From the NCBI GenBank assembly GCA_016713965.1, contig JADJOC010000009.1, positions 806,001-870,000 on the forward strand: DNA of 64,000 bases. Reading direction: 5' to 3'. The notes beneath the pieces were generated by a model. The model saw only the letters and a program-made list of their open reading frames with translations, had not been told where the DNA came from and did not search any database. Both the position numbers and the translations under genes were made by a program. Numbering within the stretch: position 1 is the first letter of the stretch; every line of letters starts with the position of its first letter. Shown piece after piece: positions 1 through 9,306 of this stretch. Source of the DNA: Chitinophagaceae bacterium (GTDB lineage: Bacteria; Bacteroidota; Bacteroidia; Chitinophagales; Chitinophagaceae).

Positions 1-605
1 CAAAAGAAAATATATTAAAAAAAATAAGAAAGGCACTGAGCAACCCGGTGCCTTTACCTTTTCCTAATAGTGAAGGCGCACATTCTGTTTATCATGCAGC
101 TACAGAAGAACTGGAAGTTATCTTTGCAGAAGAGTTTATAAAGCTGCAGGGAAAATTTGCCTACTGTGCTACAGAAGCAGAATTAATCCAACAAATTCAA
201 TTGCTTATTGCGGAGCAAAAGTGGGAAAAAATTTTTTGCAAAGAAACAAAATGGAACAACCACTTTAGCAATACAACAGACTTACCCGGCTGCGATGCTG
301 CTATCACGGCCTGTGAATACCTGGTAGCAAGAACAGGCTCCATTGTTATGAGCACAGCCCAGGAAAGCGGCCGTACAGTAAGCGTATATGCCCCGGTACA
401 CATCTGCATTGCATACGTAAGCCAGTTAGTGTATGATATTAAAGACGGGCTGCAGCTTATAAAAGAAAAATATGCAAATAAGATGCCTTCATTAATAACA
501 TTTGCTACCGGCCCCAGCCGCACTGCAGATATTGAAAAAACTTTGGTTACAGGTGTACACGGACCTAAAGAAGTATATTTGTTTTTGGTGGAACATATTT
601 TTTAA
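1..605 (+). CDS. lutC: LutC/YkgG-like LUD-domain protein, 5' end outside the window
   Basis: The reading frame is open from base 3 with no start in the window. It reads KENILKKIRKALSNPVPLPF before an internal GTG at 48, so the gene begins upstream. The visible part covers almost the whole LUD domain. It includes the stretch DLPGCDAAITACEYLVARTG and the C-terminal TFATGPSRTADIE-TLVTGVHGPKEV block, which is characteristic of LutC and related proteins. In other bacteria LutC works with the iron-sulfur protein LutB and the FAD/Fe-S protein LutA to oxidise L-lactate to pyruvate in the cytoplasm. The partners would lie upstream and are not visible. The family call is firm. The lactate role is inferred from the family. 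Confidence 0.8.
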   Translation, partial: KENILKKIRKALSNPVPLPFPNSEGAHSVYHAATEELEVIFAEEFIKLQGKFAYCATEAELIQQIQLLIAEQKWEKIFCKETKWNNHFSNTTDLPGCDAAITACEYLVARTGSIVMSTAQESGRTVSVYAPVHICIAYVSQLVYDIKDGLQLIKEKYANKMPSLITFATGPSRTADIEKTLVTGVHGPKEVYLFLVEHIF

Positions 606-666
606 TATCCGATACTCCTTATATCTTACATTTATTTTTGTAACTTTAAGTATAACAATTTTATTT

Positions 667-897
667 ATGAATAAATTAAATATACGGCAGCGGCTACACC
701 AATTTATTGATAATATCGAAGATAAAAAAGCAAAAGCTATTTATACTTTATTCGCAGATGAGATTGATACTGATGAACAAAGAAAAAAATTAATTCAGGC
801 TGAACAAAAAAAATATTTGCAAAATGAAGGGAAATCATTTACCTGGGATGAAGTAAAACAAATGGCTGTAAATAAAGGCAAAAGGCATGCTTTATAA
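667..897 (+). CDS. addiction-module antitoxin-like protein
   Basis: This 76-residue protein has an N-terminal helix of the type IRQRLHQFIDNIEDKKAKAIY, shown here as NIRQRLHQFIDN followed by EDKKAKAIYTLF. It has an acidic centre and a basic C-terminal TWDEVKQMAVNKGK segment. That layout is familiar from Bacteroidota antitoxins that precede RelE/ParE-type toxins. I chose the ATG at 667 because it starts the conserved N-terminus; the open frame extends upstream into the previous gene. Its last codons overlap the start of a toxin remnant at 887, as expected of a toxin-antitoxin pair. The partner is deleted, so the antitoxin is probably an orphan. No DNA-binding domain is obvious. Confidence 0.6.
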   Translation: MNKLNIRQRLHQFIDNIEDKKAKAIYTLFADEIDTDEQRKKLIQAEQKKYLQNEGKSFTWDEVKQMAVNKGKRHAL

Positions 898-1003
898 AAT
901 TGAATTACGCCTATTAGCTACAAATGAAATTTTTGATAAAACAATAATAATTTACAGTGTATTCATGGCAAAGCAAAACCCGATCAAAAAAAGTACTAAA
1001 TGA
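887..1003 (+). pseudogene. RelE/ParE-type toxin remnant with internal deletion
   Basis: The 38-codon frame starts MLYKIELRLLATNEIFD, which looks like the first strand and helix of a RelE/ParE toxin. It then jumps directly to IIIYSVFMAKQNPIKKSTK, which looks like the last strand and basic tail of the same family. A full toxin is about 95-100 residues, so roughly 60 central residues appear to be missing in frame. The start overlaps the antitoxin gene by 11 bases in another frame. The parts removed would include most of the RNA-binding or gyrase-binding surface, so it should be inactive. The two-ended match is my reading of family patterns, not an alignment. Confidence 0.5.
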
Positions 1004-1042
1004 TCCCATTATAACTTTATCAAAAAAATTACGAATCAATTT

Positions 1043-1459
1043 ATGAATACATCCATAACCCAGCTATTTGTATACGGATCCTTACGCAGCGGGTTCCGCA
1101 ACCCGGCTTATCAATATTTATCCAGGTATTTTTCCCTGGCAGGACCGGCTGTAGTGAAAGGTAAACTTTTTGATAAAGGAACTTACCCGGTTGCAAAAGC
1201 AACTTCAGAAGAAAAATATATTATCGGTGAATTGTATGGTATTAATAATCCCGAAGAATTCAGCTGGATAATAGAACAGCTGGACGATTATGAAGGGGTA
1301 AATGGTGAGGAAGGAGAAAAACCTTTGTATAAAAGAGAAACTGTGGTTGCTTATCAGAATAATAAGCCAATTGAAGCATGGATATACTGGTATGATGGTG
1401 AGGTTAACGGTCTTCCTGAAATTGCTTCGGGAGATGTGTTGCAATACTCACCTAAATAA
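1043..1459 (+). CDS. gamma-glutamylcyclotransferase-like protein
   Basis: This 138-residue protein of the GGCT/AIG2 fold has the signature FVYGSLRSGFRNP near residue 9, which forms the substrate-binding loop. Downstream is LDDYEGV around residue 80, whose glutamate is the expected catalytic acid. The C-terminal EAWIYWYDG strand is also typical. Such enzymes release 5-oxoproline from gamma-glutamyl amino acids or peptides in the cytosol; the exact substrate cannot be told. The gene ends 8 bases before the LpxH-like gene on the same strand, so the two are probably cotranscribed. Length is normal for bacterial members. Confidence 0.85.
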   Translation: MNTSITQLFVYGSLRSGFRNPAYQYLSRYFSLAGPAVVKGKLFDKGTYPVAKATSEEKYIIGELYGINNPEEFSWIIEQLDDYEGVNGEEGEKPLYKRETVVAYQNNKPIEAWIYWYDGEVNGLPEIASGDVLQYSPK

Positions 1460-1467
1460 TAATGTGA

Positions 1468-2228
1468 ATGACTATAACCCCAGGCAAAAAAATATATTTC
1501 CTCTCCGATTTTCATCTTGGTGCGCCTGATGCAGTTTCAAGCTTGATAAGAGAAAAAAAAATCATCCGTTTTTTAGACGAAAAAAAAGATACCGCTGCGC
1601 AAATTTTTATTGCAGGCGACCTGTTTGATTTTTGGTACGAATACAAAAAAGTTGTTCCAAGAGGTTATGTAAGAATTTTGGGCAAACTGGCAGAGCTTAC
1701 TGATGCAGGCATTCCGATACATTTTTTTGTAGGTAATCATGATATGTGGATGAAAGATTATTTTCAAAAAGAATTGAACATCCCGGTATATTTTGGGCCG
1801 GAAGATTTTGAATTTAATGGAAAAAAATTTTTAATAGGGCATGGTGACGGGCTTGGCCCCGGGGATCGTGGATATAAATTTATAAAAAAAATATTCCGCA
1901 ATAAAATATCCCAATGGCTGTTTGGCATATTACCCCCATATATAGGCATAGGAATAGCTAATTATTTCAGTAAAAAAAAGCAGGTCGCAAACCGGGAAAG
2001 TAACAGAGAAATTTTTAGGGGAAGATAAAGAATGGCTGATCAATTATTGTAAAGAAATTTTGAAAAAAAAAGCACTATGATTTTTTCATTTTCGGCCACC
2101 GGCACCTCCCTATAAATTTTAACTTATCCCCTTCCAGTATTTATATTAATTTAGGTGATTGGATAAATTATTTTAGCTATGCAGAATTTGACGGCTCACA
2201 AATAGAATTAAAGTATTACAACCAATGA
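1468..2228 (+). CDS. lpxH: UDP-2,3-diacylglucosamine diphosphatase-like metallophosphatase (frame broken)
   Basis: The protein shows the calcineurin-like metal motifs in order: SDFHLG, AGDLFDFW, VGNHDMWM, GHGDG and, after the frame breaks, FGHRHLP. This arrangement fits the LpxH/UDP-2,3-diacylglucosamine hydrolase family of lipid A synthesis. The frame is lost twice, each time by one extra A in an A run (1972-1979 and 2063-2071). Removing both restores a continuous protein ending at the TGA at 2226-2228, including the essential GHRH motif. As read, the first frame stops at 2028. The stop overlaps the next start in an ATGA, indicating an operon. I treat the breaks as probable sequence errors. 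Confidence 0.75.
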
Positions 2229-3049
2229 TTTTTTTAAAAAAAATATTATTTACTTTTTGTTTTATAATTTTAATTGTAGCAACATCAAACGCCCAAAACG
2301 ATAGCTCATTTAAATTTATAAAAATAATAAAAGGCAATTTCACTCATTTTGCCGTAGATAACCTAGACAATATTTATTTACTGACTACCGGCAACCAGCT
2401 TAAAAAAATAAATAATAATGGAGATTCAGCAGGTATTTTTAATGATGTGAAAAGATATGGCTATCCTTCTTCAATAGATGTAAATAATCCTTTAAAGATT
2501 TTATTATACTACAAGAATTATTCTACAGTAGTAGTATTAGACAGGTTTTTAAACATGCGTAATACTATCAATTTCAGAAAGCAAAATATCTTTACAGTAA
2601 ATGCCATCAGTACATCATACGATAATAACATCTGGTTGTTTGATGAACAAAACCTTAAACTAAAAAAAATAGATGACGAAGGGAAAGTGCTGCAGGAAAC
2701 TATAGACTGGCGAAATTTATTTGATACAGTTCCTTCACCTGCAAAAATAATAGACCGGGATAATTTAGTTTACGTATACGATACCGCTAAAGGTTTTTTT
2801 ATTTTTGATTATTACAATTCATTTAAAAACAGGTTGTTATTCTATGGATGGGATAATATTGAAGTAAATGCAAAGCTGATATATGGCTTTAAAAACAATA
2901 CGCTTCTTACATACCAGCTAAATTCCCTTCTGCTTAAAGAGTATCCTTTACCGGATTTTTTCGGAAAATATTCTTCAATAAAAGCCATTAATGGGAAAGT
3001 ATACTTATTAAAAGATGATGGAATATACCAATACCAAATTATAAAATAA
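2225..3049 (+). CDS. secreted protein of unknown function, possible beta-propeller
   Basis: I do not recognise this 274-residue protein. It begins with a clear signal peptide (hydrophobic IILIVATSNAQ, cleavage likely after NAQ). The rest contains short repeated strands such as DNLDNIYLLT, DNNIWLFDEQ, DNLVYVYDT and GKVYLLKDDG at roughly regular spacing. That pattern suggests a small periplasmic or surface beta-propeller. Its ATG overlaps the stop of the LpxH-like gene by ATGA, and it ends 8 bases before mscS. It therefore lies in a run of four genes on the plus strand. Function is unknown, and the envelope location is inferred from the signal peptide. Confidence 0.65.
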   Translation: MIFLKKILFTFCFIILIVATSNAQNDSSFKFIKIIKGNFTHFAVDNLDNIYLLTTGNQLKKINNNGDSAGIFNDVKRYGYPSSIDVNNPLKILLYYKNYSTVVVLDRFLNMRNTINFRKQNIFTVNAISTSYDNNIWLFDEQNLKLKKIDDEGKVLQETIDWRNLFDTVPSPAKIIDRDNLVYVYDTAKGFFIFDYYNSFKNRLLFYGWDNIEVNAKLIYGFKNNTLLTYQLNSLLLKEYPLPDFFGKYSSIKAINGKVYLLKDDGIYQYQIIK

Positions 3050-3940
3050 ATTACTTCATGAACTTTTTTGACCAGATATATTGGGATAACAGCATTAGAA
3101 CATACTGCCTAGTATTTGGAGTTATATTAATAATATTGCTGGTAAGGAAATTTGTATCAAAATATATTGCTTACTTAATTTTCGGGATAAGCAATCGGAT
3201 TTGGAAGGAAATTGATAAAAAGAATTTTACAAACCTGATATTAGAACCCTTAGAAAAATTTTGACTGATCCTGATTAGTGTTTTTGCTTTGCATGAACTT
3301 AATTTCCCTTCTCAAATAAATTATAAAATTTATGGGCATCCTCTTCATGTTATTTTAGATAAAATCGGCATTGCTGCTATTATTTTTACCTTTATCTGGG
3401 TTTTATTAAGAAGTGTAGATTTTATTGCAGATGCATTAAGCAAGAAACCCAGGTACACATCAGATAAAAATAGTGGCCAGCTGGTTGTTTTTTTCAGGGA
3501 TTTTTTCAAAGTAATTATTGGTATAATCGGGGTACTGTTTATCATAAAATTTTGCTTTAATCAAAGCATTGGCAATTTATTTACCGGTTTAAGCATAGTT
3601 GGTGCTGCATTAGCACTGGCAGCCCGGGAAAGCCTTGAAAACCTGATTGCATCTTTCATCATTTTTTTTGATAAACCTTTTACAACCGGCGACAGCTTAA
3701 AAGTAAATGCTGTATCAGGAACGGTAGAAAAAATTGGCCTTCGGAGCACTAGGATACGTACAGCCGAAAAAACCTTGGTTACAGTACCTAACAAACAAAT
3801 GGTAGATAGTGTGGTAGATAATTTAAGTATCCGTTCTCACAGTCGGGCAGAAATTAAAATAGAATTATCGGTGGCCACAAGCACCACAAAAATTAAAGAG
3901 TTTATTGCACAGGTTAAAAAATTATTGCTCTCGGAAAAAT

Positions 3941-5401
3941 TAATTAGTCGTTCCTCAAAAAGCCCTACAATCCTTTACCATTCATAATTTATACACAATT
4001 ATGGATAAATAAATCTGCAGGAAAAGTATAAAGAAGCTTAAAAATCTTGCAAATTTGTATCATGTTAGCAAAGCAAAAAACAATGCACAAATTGGTTTTT
4101 ACAGCAGTTTTGAAGAGCAGTTGAATCATTCTCATCCGCTTTATATACTGGCAAACAGGATTGATTGGAATGTGTTTGAAGAAGCTTTTAAAAAACATTA
4201 CAGTGCAACCCAGGGCAAACCAGCCAAGCCTATCCGGTTAATGGTATCGTTGCTGATTTTAAAGCAAGTCCGCAATTTAAGTGACCAAAGTGTAGTAGAG
4301 CAATGGGCGGAAAATGCCTATTATCAATACTTTGGCGGAGAAAAATTATTTTCTGTAAAACCACCTTGTGTGGCTACAGAGTTAGTAGAATTTAGAAAAC
4401 GAATTGGAGAAGCTGGGGCAGAATTGATTTTTAAAGAAAGTATCCGTATCAATGGTAAAGATGCCGATGATGATAATTTGAGTGGGGATACCACTGTACA
4501 GGAAAAAAAATATCACCTATCCAACCGATGATAAGCTGTACAAAAAGATAATTGTAAAATGTCAGGCCATAGCCCTAAAAGAAAGCCTGGAACTAAGACA
4601 GAGTTATAAGTTCACGATAAAAAACTAAGCACTGTTCAGCGTTTTAAGAAAAACAAAGACGGCGCAGGCAAAGCAAGGAAAGCTGGTAAAAAATTAAAAC
4701 AATAGCAGGCAGGTTAGTACGGGAGCTTGAACGCAAACTTACTGCCGATAGTTTAAACCGGTATGCAACACATTTATCATTGTTTAAAACAGTATTAGCA
4801 CAAAAGAGAAGCGATAGCGGTAAAGTTTACAGTCTTCATGAACCCGATGTAAAATGCTACACTAAAGGCAAAGAGCATAAAAGATTTGAGTTTGGCAGCA
4901 AAGCTTCTTTTTTAGTAACACAAAGTAGCGGTGTAATTGTTGGGGCATTAAATTTTACAGAATCCCTGCATGACTCAAAAACACTACCGGCAGTATTAGA
5001 ACAATATGAAAGGCTGATGGACAAAGAGGCTAAAAATGTTTTTTTAGACAGGGGGTACCGGGGGCCTAAAATGATTAACAATACTGCATTACACACACCA
5101 AAGCCAGATAAGGACATTACTCAAACCAAACGCAAAAGACATAAACGCAGAGCGGCAATAGAGCCTGTAATAGGGCATTTAAAACACGATTATAGAATGA
5201 GCAGAAATTACCTCAAAGGTACAGTTGGAGATGCAATCAATGTAATATTAGCGGCTGCAGCAATGAATTTTAAAAGAATGATGAATAAATGGAAAGTAGA
5301 ATTTATTTTTGGGCCTTAAAATTGCTTCGCTTCTTTAACTTTTATACTCAACTGATTTTTGTCCCCAAAGTAAAAATGACTTTTTGAGGATCGACTAATT
5401 A
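3941..5401 (+). mobile_element. IS5-family insertion sequence inserted in mscS
   Basis: The element is bounded by near-perfect inverted repeats of about 22 bp. The left end at 3941-3962 contains AATTAGTCGTTCCTCAAAAA. The right end at 5380-5401, read on the opposite strand, contains AATTAGTCGATCCTCAAAAA. One transposase gene fills the interior. A target duplication could not be fixed, because the bases beside the ends (TTA/TAA) can be assigned to either flank. The mscS frame on both sides shows that this is a real interruption. At about 1.46 kb it fits an IS5-type element. Confidence 0.85.
4055..5319 (+). pseudogene. IS5-family DDE transposase, three frame breaks
   Basis: The N-terminal part, LANRIDWNVFEEAF followed by KPIRLMVSLLILKQ and NLSDQSVVEQWAENAYYQYF, is the DUF772-type domain of IS5 transposases. 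The catalytic residues lie in LSGDTTVQEK, FLDRGYRGPK and AAIEPVIGHLKHDYRM. The frame breaks at 4503-4510 (one extra A), 4619-4624 (one A short) and 4696-4699 (one A short). Correcting the three gives one continuous protein. The first clear start is not certain; the frame can begin with the TTG at 4055. All three breaks are in A runs, as in the core genes of this window, so the element may be intact in the cell. Confidence 0.8.
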
Positions 5402-5604
5402 CATCATCATCTGTTTTCTTAAGAGAGATTAATAAAAACGGGGCATTGGTTGTAATAGAATATTTTACCGAACCTAATATTGGTAATTTTGATGCTTTAA
5501 AAGAAGAAATAAATATTGCAGTAAAGCAATTGCTGGAGAATTCAACCCTTTCATTTGCAGCTACTGGTACAAATAATAATCCTGTGCCAGAAAATATTTA
5601 GTTA

Positions 5605-6692
5605 TTACTTTTCCAGCAGGCCATTATCCGAAAATTTTAAAGGATTACCCGGTACATCTGTGGCTGATAATGATTTTATTAAATTAAAAGCCCCATGACT
5701 GTCATCTGGCAACGGCCCCCATCCCCCACTTGGCAAATTGAAATAATATTTCCTTTTAAAAAATCACCTTTTTCGTTTACATAAATTTTTAATAATGGTG
5801 CAATACCGCTTACCCCATCAAGATTAAACATGCCATAAGTACAAAAATTTCCAAGGCTGTATGCAATAAATTTATTTTTGTATAATTCCATAGCCCTGGC
5901 CACATGCGGCCCATGCCCTAACACAATATCTGCACCTGCATCAATCACATCATGCGAAAATTTGTATACATCTCCCCTGTTTTGATTAAAAAATATTTCT
6001 GTTTTTTTAGGAACATGTATAGCATTTCTCCCTTCTGCACCTCCATGAAAAGATACAATCACAATGTCACATGCTTTTTTTAAATTTTTTACAGTTGCTA
6101 TTACATTTTTCATATCATTCATCTGTATGCTGCCTTTATGCGGTGCAAACGCTGCCATGCCTATTTTCAGGCCTTTCACTTCAAATATAGTAGTAGGATA
6201 ATCAAGCAATCCTGCAAAATGTAAAGGCTGCTTTTGTAAAGTAGCTATTGTACTTTTTATTCCTGGCTCGCCAAAGTCAGCCACATGATTATTGGCTACG
6301 CTGATTAAATCAAAACCGTTATCCGTAAAATATTGTGCATACCTGACTGGTTGCCTGAAACAAAACACATTTCCCCCGGCACCTTTCGGTATACCGCCTT
6401 CATCTAAAAAAACACCTTCGGCATTACCAAAAGTAATATCAGCATCTTGTAATATTTTTGTAAAAGGAGCAAGCAGGTTTTTACCATCATTAGGTGGCAG
6501 ATGGCTTTTATCAGGAAAATTAGTGCCAAACATAATATCCCCAACAGCTATTAATGAAATAGTGTCTGGCAATAATTTAGGGCTGGTGGTATCAGGCAAT
6601 GTTTTGTCAATTCCCTGTACTTGCTTTTCATGTATAGAGCTTTGGCAACCCAAATTACATAAAATAAAACAACCAAGTAAATATACTTTCAT
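5605..6692 (-). CDS. CapA-family lipoprotein (poly-gamma-glutamate capsule-like phosphatase fold), one frame break
   Basis: The N-terminus has a lipobox-like CNLGCQSS, so the protein is probably lipid-anchored. The mature part carries CapA/PGA_cap signatures: AVGDIMFG, FGNAEGVF, ISVANNHVADFG, SFHGGAEG, GHGPHVARAME and YSLGNF. The fold is related to metallophosphoesterases. CapA proteins are linked to poly-gamma-glutamate synthesis, but many stand-alone homologues have no known substrate. As read, the frame ends at 5679. One missing base in a run of five C (5716-5720) hides the true C-terminus, which ends at 5605-5607, four bases from the convergent mscS stop. The call is firm; the function is open. 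Confidence 0.8.
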
Positions 6693-6761
6693 TAGGTTAG
6701 CTTTTTAAAATTATATCCTGTTTTTCACAAACGGCTTCTTGCTTCCTGGAAATAAAATTCA

Positions 6762-7301
6762 TTACAACTGTTTTAAAATATCTGCCAGCTCCTTATCCCA
6801 TTTACCTGTTTTTCCGTATTCTACCACCCTGCCCATCTCCTTTCCGTCTTTCATCACAATAATAGTAGGCACATTAGTAATGTTAAAAGCAGCAGAAATA
6901 TTACCAGAGGTTTTTTTAGCCCTGTCTACACTAAAAAAGGTAATGCTGTTATCCAAAACTCCGCTTTTTTCCTGTAGCTTAAAAAACCTGGGCAAAATAA
7001 CCTGGCTATCCTCACACCAGGTTCCGCCAAATACCACATACTGTATTTTATTTTTTCCCCTTTGCATGTTACTAATTGCAGCTGTATCAGGCTGATACCC
7101 TTTTTGGTTAGCAGCATACCATTTAAATGCAGCTGTATCAGTTTCAATAATGCTTTTGGTAATAAGGCCTTTTAAAATTTTTATTCCGGGATGCTTTTCA
7201 TCCTGTGTAATTTCGTATTGAACCTGGGCAAAACTTTTACTGCTAAAAATTGATAATGCAATAATTAATAAAAATTTTGCTTTTGATAAGCAGTGCTTCA
7301 T
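6762..7301 (-). CDS. secreted thioredoxin-fold protein
   Basis: This 179-residue protein has a signal peptide (LLIIALSIFSSKSFAQ). Its thioredoxin fold shows VVFGGTWCEDSQVILPRFF, so the active site is WCEDS with only one cysteine of the usual CxxC pair. The cis-proline loop appears as ITNVPTIIVMKDGKE. A single-cysteine site argues against a normal disulfide oxidase or reductase and suggests a monothiol or structural role in the periplasm. It is the next gene upstream of the CapA-like gene on the same strand, with a 69-base gap. The partner and substrate are unknown. Confidence 0.75.
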   Translation of the reverse strand: MKHCLSKAKFLLIIALSIFSSKSFAQVQYEITQDEKHPGIKILKGLITKSIIETDTAAFKWYAANQKGYQPDTAAISNMQRGKNKIQYVVFGGTWCEDSQVILPRFFKLQEKSGVLDNSITFFSVDRAKKTSGNISAAFNITNVPTIIVMKDGKEMGRVVEYGKTGKWDKELADILKQL

Positions 7302-7411
7302 ATAATTTGTTTAAATTACAAAGAGAATAAAAGTAAAGCTAATTAATTTTTATTTAGCTTAATTTTATGCTGTTGTTTTTAACATCATTATAATATCACA
7401 AATATAAACTT

Positions 7412-7765
7412 ATGCAAAAAATAAATTTTACCACAATAGTTTTAGCAACTACGCTATTATTGACATCTTGCACAAATAATAATAAGGAAGAAGCAAAGCC
7501 TGCCCAGCCCCCTCCGCAAACTAATACAGAGGCAAAACCTGTTGAGGAGAATAAAACAACTCCTCCCGCAAAACAAACCACCACCACCATCAAACAAACT
7601 ACCACCACCAAAAAAGGAACCAATGTGGAAGTTGGGCCAACAGGTGTAAAAGTTGATGATAATAAAACAAAAATAAGCGTTGATAAAAATGGGGTAAGTA
7701 CCAAAACAAGCACCGGTACCGAAGTAAAAGTGTCTTCTAAAAGCGGGGTAAAAATAAGTTTTTAA
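7412..7765 (+). CDS. small Thr/Lys-rich lipoprotein
   Basis: This 117-residue protein has a lipoprotein signal (ATTLLLTSCTNNN). A Pro/Thr/Lys-rich linker with TTTTIKQTTTTKKG follows. The C-terminal half is made of short alternating units such as VEVGPTGVKVDDN, TKISVDKNGVSTK and TEVKVSSKSGVKISF, which could fold as a small beta-solenoid. I do not recognise a family. It is transcribed divergently from the thioredoxin-like gene, and the 110-base gap must hold both promoters. The codon pattern and lipobox make it a credible gene. The function is unknown. Confidence 0.65.
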   Translation: MQKINFTTIVLATTLLLTSCTNNNKEEAKPAQPPPQTNTEAKPVEENKTTPPAKQTTTTIKQTTTTKKGTNVEVGPTGVKVDDNKTKISVDKNGVSTKTSTGTEVKVSSKSGVKISF

Positions 7766-7813
7766 ATCTTATATGATTAAATGTATAATTTATGGCCGGT
7801 GGTAAAACTCCGG

Positions 7814-8332
7814 CTATAAATTAGCTTTCAATTCATTTAAAAAATTTTTTATTTTTTTAAGTGATTCTATCATTACAAACCGCTCTTCAGCTTTTTTATT
7901 ATTTTTTAAAAAATCTTTGGCACCTTCCATTGTATATTTTCTTTCTCTTAATAAATGATGTATCAATTGAAGATTTTTAATATCCTCCGGCCTGAATAAC
8001 CGGTCCCCTTTGCCATTTTTTTTAGGCTTTAAAATAGTGAATTCATTTTCCCAGAACCTAAGCAAAGATTGGTTTACCTTAAACATTTTGGAAACTGCGC
8101 TCATCGAATAATACATTTTTTGAAATAAAATGTCATCTGCAGGCACTTCTATTAAATCAGCAGTAGCCTCCATATCCTTCACGCTCATTCTTCCCCTGGC
8201 CGGTTTATTTTTCATAGTTATTGCTTCAGTTGATGCAAGAGGCTTTTTTTTAACCACACGCTTTTTCTCCTCTTGTTGTTCAGGAGGAATTTCATCAAAA
8301 GAAAAAGATATTTGGGTAAAAGACATATTCAA
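7814..8332 (-). CDS. MerR-family transcriptional regulator
   Basis: The central region, YYSMSAVSKMFKVNQSLLRFWENEF, is the winged-helix DNA-binding motif of MerR proteins. It is followed by the wing RLFRPEDIKNLQLIHHLLRE and a helix KYTMEGAKDFLKNN. The first 70 residues form a charged, probably disordered extension. No effector-binding domain follows, so this is a short MerR of the type common in Bacteroidota. It lies two bases downstream of the M23 peptidase gene on the same strand and is probably cotranscribed with it. The start could be 8332 or the next ATG at 8326. The target genes are unknown. Confidence 0.8.
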   Translation of the reverse strand: MNMSFTQISFSFDEIPPEQQEEKKRVVKKKPLASTEAITMKNKPARGRMSVKDMEATADLIEVPADDILFQKMYYSMSAVSKMFKVNQSLLRFWENEFTILKPKKNGKGDRLFRPEDIKNLQLIHHLLRERKYTMEGAKDFLKNNKKAEERFVMIESLKKIKNFLNELKANL

Positions 8333-8334
8333 AA

Positions 8335-9306
8335 TTAATCAAAACTTTTTGCACTGCCTGTAGCGGCTATTTTCAGCATCCTGTCGTATTGCTCAGCATT
8401 TAAGTCATTATAAAAAAAGTATACAGGATCAACAGAAATTCCATTGATATGTACTTCGTAATGGCAATGCGGCCCGGTACTGGCGCCGGTACTTCCTACC
8501 CACCCAATCACCTCACCGCGTTTTACTTTTTGTGCTGGTGCAACCTTGATGCTTACCATATGCATATACTCTGTTTCGTATCCGTACCCATGATTAATAA
8601 TTACATGGTTGCCTGTACCATTTCTAAATTCCGCTTCTTTAACAGTCCCGTCACCGGTGGCATAAATAGGCGTTCCCTGCGGTGCTGTAAAATCAAGCCC
8701 CTCGTGCATTTTTGGTATACCGTAAATAGGATGCATACGAAAACCAAAGCCACTAGCTATACGGGTAAGGTCTTTGTTGCTCACAGTTTGTATGGCAGGT
8801 ATGCTTGCCAGCTTATCTCCCTGGTTTTTTATCAATTTTTCAATAGCATCATAACTCTCTTTTTGATACGCAATCCTTGCACTCACATTATTTAAAGTTT
8901 TAGCAATGTCCTTACCTAGTTCATTATCGCCCATTACATTTATTTTATCCAGCTCTTTTTTCTTTTCAATTAATTTTACCCTTGCACTGTCCGGCAGGGG
9001 GTTAGCTTCAAAAATAGAACGGTACACTTCATTATCTCTTTTTTCGAGAAAAACCAATTGCTCCTGCAAAGCTTTTACTTTACCATATAAACTATTATAA
9101 TTGTCTTTTATTATTTCATATTTTCCACCCAATTCAAGCTCCGTTGGTTTAGGTACAAATTTATTATACAATACAATTATTATCGCAGAGCTTACCAGCA
9201 ATGCACATATAAATCCAAAAAAGCGCAGCAATTTTACCCGAAATGGGGTTACCAGCTTTTCGTACCGGAGCGTATTGGTATTATAGAAGTATTTTATTTT
9301 CTTCAT
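8335..9306 (-). CDS. M23-family peptidoglycan endopeptidase, membrane anchored
   Basis: This 323-residue protein has one N-terminal membrane segment (residues about 28-50) and a coiled-coil region. The C-terminal LytM/M23 domain shows zinc ligands in HEGLDFTAP and HCHYEVHING. A GFGFRMHPIYGIPKMHEG stretch precedes them, as in active enzymes. It should cut peptide cross-links in the cell wall from the periplasmic side. All four expected metal and catalytic positions appear present, so it may be active rather than an EnvC-type activator. It forms a likely two-gene unit with the MerR gene and is divergent from alaS. Confidence 0.9.
   Translation of the reverse strand: MKKIKYFYNTNTLRYEKLVTPFRVKLLRFFGFICALLVSSAIIIVLYNKFVPKPTELELGGKYEIIKDNYNSLYGKVKALQEQLVFLEKRDNEVYRSIFEANPLPDSARVKLIEKKKELDKINVMGDNELGKDIAKTLNNVSARIAYQKESYDAIEKLIKNQGDKLASIPAIQTVSNKDLTRIASGFGFRMHPIYGIPKMHEGLDFTAPQGTPIYATGDGTVKEAEFRNGTGNHVIINHGYGYETEYMHMVSIKVAPAQKVKRGEVIGWVGSTGASTGPHCHYEVHINGISVDPVYFFYNDLNAEQYDRMLKIAATGSAKSFD

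Larger units (their letters stand above)
3058..5601 (+). pseudogene. mscS: MscS-family mechanosensitive channel, split by an IS element and an in-frame TGA
   Basis: The first part (3058-3940) has several membrane segments followed by the MscS core. The core has the pore-lining pattern GLSIVGAALALAARESLENL and the beta domain FDKPFTTGDSLKV with TLVTVPNKQMVDSVVDN. An in-frame TGA at 3262-3264 interrupts it between LEPLEKF and LILISVFALHE, with homology continuing in the same frame. At about 3941 the gene is cut by an IS5-family element. The C-terminal remainder resumes after 5401 as VFLREINKNGALVVIEYF and ends with TAG at 5599-5601. The channel would release solutes under osmotic shock. The copy shown cannot make a normal channel because of the IS. 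Confidence 0.85.

Noticed and set aside
48..605. GTG at 48 as the start of the LUD gene
   Set aside because: The frame is open to the window edge with family-like sequence (KENILKKIRKALSNP) upstream, so the true start is outside.
7396..7713. Minus-strand open frame opposite the small lipoprotein
   Set aside because: It is Val/Phe-rich and is the complement of the Thr/Lys-rich repeats. The plus-strand frame has a lipobox.
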